A stretch of DNA of 64,000 nt from Streptomyces sp. BA2 (GTDB taxonomy: Bacteria > Actinomycetota > Actinomycetes > Streptomycetales > Streptomycetaceae), in NCBI RefSeq assembly GCF_009769735.1, contig NZ_WSRO01000002.1, positions 3,546,001 through 3,610,000 of the forward strand. The letters run 5' to 3'. Under the pieces are notes generated by a model. The model had not been told where the DNA came from. It saw only the letters and a list, made by a program, of their open reading frames with translations, and did no database searches. Position numbers and translations under genes: made by a program. How positions within the stretch are numbered: the stretch's first letter is position 1; every line of letters begins with the position of its first letter. This document shows positions 62,822-64,000 of this stretch, one piece after another.

Positions 62822-63388
62822 GTGACAGTCATGGACGCGCCGAGCGCCTGGGCCGTACTGGAGGGCGTCAATCTTCCGCGCGGCTATCGCGTCGAGATCA
62901 CCGAGGGGAAGATCATCATGACCCCGCATGGTGAGTCGCGGTGGAGGGTCGTCCTCGAGGCGGCTCCTCAGATCGAGCGACAGCTCGCCTCCCACGGCAG
63001 AATCCTCTCGGACGTCATGATCGACTTCCCCACCAGCCAGTACGGGTACGCCCCCGACCTGGCGATCGTCGCCCCCGGAGCCGAGCGCAACAGCCGCGAC
63101 CGCTTCGAGTGGCACAGCTTGGAGGCGGTCATCGAGGTCGTCTCGCGGAGCAGCCGGGACAACGACTTCGCCAAGAAGTTCCACCTCTACGCGGAATGCG
63201 GCATCCCGCTGTACGTGGTCATCGATCCCGAGGACGGGGTCTGCACTGTCCACCGCGGCCCGACCAGGACCGGCAGCTACGAGGACGAGGTGAAGGTTCC
63301 CTTCGGCCAGGACCTCGTCCTGCCTCTCCAGGGGCGCGACATCACCATCGCGACGGACGGCTTCCCGAAGGCCGGGGACCTAGGCTGA
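62822..63388 (+). CDS. Uma2-family putative endonuclease
   Basis: The 188-residue protein has the Uma2/DUF820 restriction-endonuclease-like fold: RVEITEGKIIMTPHGESRWR, the Asp of YGYAPDLAIVAPGAERNS and EAVIEVVSRSSRDNDFAKKF (E-x-V...K) with LYAECGIPLYVVIDPEDG. Members are abundant in Streptomyces, and their biological role is not settled. The GTG at 62822 has GGAGG eight bases upstream. It stands alone between the LacI gene and a decayed VOC gene. Confidence 0.88.
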   Translation: MTVMDAPSAWAVLEGVNLPRGYRVEITEGKIIMTPHGESRWRVVLEAAPQIERQLASHGRILSDVMIDFPTSQYGYAPDLAIVAPGAERNSRDRFEWHSLEAVIEVVSRSSRDNDFAKKFHLYAECGIPLYVVIDPEDGVCTVHRGPTRTGSYEDEVKVPFGQDLVLPLQGRDITIATDGFPKAGDLG

Positions 63389-63394
63389 TCCCAC

Positions 63395-63687
63395 GTGACA
63401 GCGCCGCCTCCGTTCATCCACCACCTCGGCGTCCTCGCCTCCGATTTCGAGGCGAGTGAGCGCTTTTACAGCGCCGCGCTCGGAGCCCTCGGGATCGGGA
63501 TCGGCTACCGGGCCGACGGGGTCGCCGAGTACTGGCAGCCCTCGTGCGACACGCCCTCCCTTTCTCACGGCATGCTCCCCGGCACTGGCCCGAGTACCGC
63601 GCGTACTGCGCCTTCGTCAGCGACCCCGACGGCAACAACATCGAAGCCGTCCACAAGGAGGCCGCGGCCGCTCCGGGCGAGGCGTAG
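63395..63687 (+). pseudogene. VOC/glyoxalase-family gene with internal deletion and frameshift
   Basis: The reading frame starts normally at GTG 63395 (PPFIHHLGVLASDFEASERF, VAEYWQPSCDTPSLSHG) as a vicinal-oxygen-chelate protein. After about 63580 the family C-terminus continues in another frame: WPEYRAYCAFVSDPDGNNIE and then AVHKEAAAAPGEA, ending at TAG 63685. The total is about 98 codons against roughly 130 for the family, so a stretch of the middle has been lost as well as the frame. The intact opening frame otherwise runs into nonsense. Probably inactive. Confidence 0.8.
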
Positions 63688-63712
63688 CGATCGTGGGCAT
63701 TGCGGCGTACCG

Positions 63713-63725
63713 TTGACTCAGTCAA
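63713..63725. promoter_or_regulatory. palindrome in the MarR-gene promoter
   Basis: TTGACTCAGTCAA is a perfect palindrome with 5-bp arms and a TCA centre, 39 bases before the ATG of the MarR-type gene. Its left half doubles as a -35-like TTGACT. Autorepression by the MarR protein is likely. Confidence 0.6.
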
Positions 63726-63764
63726 GGGTAACCGCCCTGAGGCCTGCCCCTGGAGGGATTCGCG

Positions 63765-64000
63765 ATGCCGTACGCCTCCGATGCGCCCGTCCATGAGATC
63801 CGCGCCTTCAACCGCTTCTACACGAACCTCATCGGCGCCCTCGACTACAGCCGCCAGCTGTACGTCCCGTACACCCTCACCGAGGCCCGCGTCCTCTACG
63901 AGCTCAACCACGCCTCCCACCTCGACGCGGCCGACCTGCGTGCTGAACTCTCCCTCGACGCGGGGTACTTGAGCCGCCTGCTCGGCAAGCTGGAGAAGGC
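63765..64000 (+). CDS. MarR-type helix-turn-helix regulator, 3' end outside window
   Basis: The 78 visible codons read VHEIRAFNRFYTNLIGALDY, LYVPYTLTEARVLYELNHAS and LDAADLRAELSLDAGYLSRL, continuing LGKLEKA, a MarR-type winged helix. Many Streptomyces proteins with this opening are fusions of MarR with a C-terminal GNAT acetyltransferase, but that part would lie beyond the window. GGAGGGATT precedes the ATG at 63765. The palindrome upstream suggests autoregulation. Confidence 0.82.
   Translation, partial: MPYASDAPVHEIRAFNRFYTNLIGALDYSRQLYVPYTLTEARVLYELNHASHLDAADLRAELSLDAGYLSRLLGKLEK

Overview
The window is high-G+C actinobacterial DNA, almost certainly a Streptomyces chromosome. The evidence is the codon bias, the GTG/TTG starts with purine-rich ribosome binding sites, EttA, an SsbB-type protein, a sortase-E-type surface protein, a DUF937 protein and a core citrate synthase/RecD2 neighbourhood. 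No rRNA and no CRISPR array were seen.

Layout. Positions 1-8945 are chromosomal backbone on the minus strand: a small unknown gene and a hot-dog thioesterase behind ettA, a thioester-domain LAxTG surface protein, ssbB, and two overlapping dynamin-like GTPases. A tRNA-Arg(TCT) at 8946-9018 is the integration site of a 19.1-kb actinomycete integrative and conjugative element (AICE). Its borders are a 43-bp direct repeat of the tRNA 3' end (8977-9019 and 28059-28101).

The element reads as a complete set of modules: integrase and excisionase; a replication block (DUF3631 ATPase, a small Cys/His protein, Prim-Pol primase, SSB) beside six 12-bp iterons; an SRA-like/PD-(D/E)XK nuclease; a transfer block (SpdD-like, TraB translocase with an adjacent array of GTGTCAGG octamers that looks like the clt locus, TraA-like, other membrane and spread proteins); and a control block (ParB-like, XRE/DUF5919 with a TTA codon, Nudix Pif-like, HD, tandem-GntR KorSA-like). 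Next to the right border is low-G+C cargo: a SLATT/DUF4231 membrane protein translationally coupled to a ThsB-like TIR protein, and facing them a TIR protein with a C-terminal PH-like region. I read this cargo as a probable Thoeris-related or SLATT-TIR anti-phage locus.

Right of the element the chromosome resumes. A lipid module follows (GMC oxidoreductase, FadD, TetR regulator, SCP2 protein, acyl-CoA dehydrogenase) with matching operators in front of fadD and scp2. Then come an AftB/ZomB-like membrane glycosyltransferase, a VWA lipoprotein, and an ABC permease coupled to an unusual hydrolase-ABC ATPase fusion. A myo-inositol catabolic operon (iolC, aldolase, iolB, iolD, mmsA) lies divergent from an IolE-like gene and an AraC regulator. 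A copper module (CsoR-type box, CopZ, CopA) is followed by citrate synthase, RecD2 and a DUF937 protein.

The right end holds a LacI-controlled three-gene operon (Gfo/Idh dehydrogenase, DUF993 aldolase-like protein, TIM-barrel isomerase) with a near-perfect palindromic operator, a Uma2 protein, a decayed VOC gene, and the start of a MarR-type gene that runs off the window.
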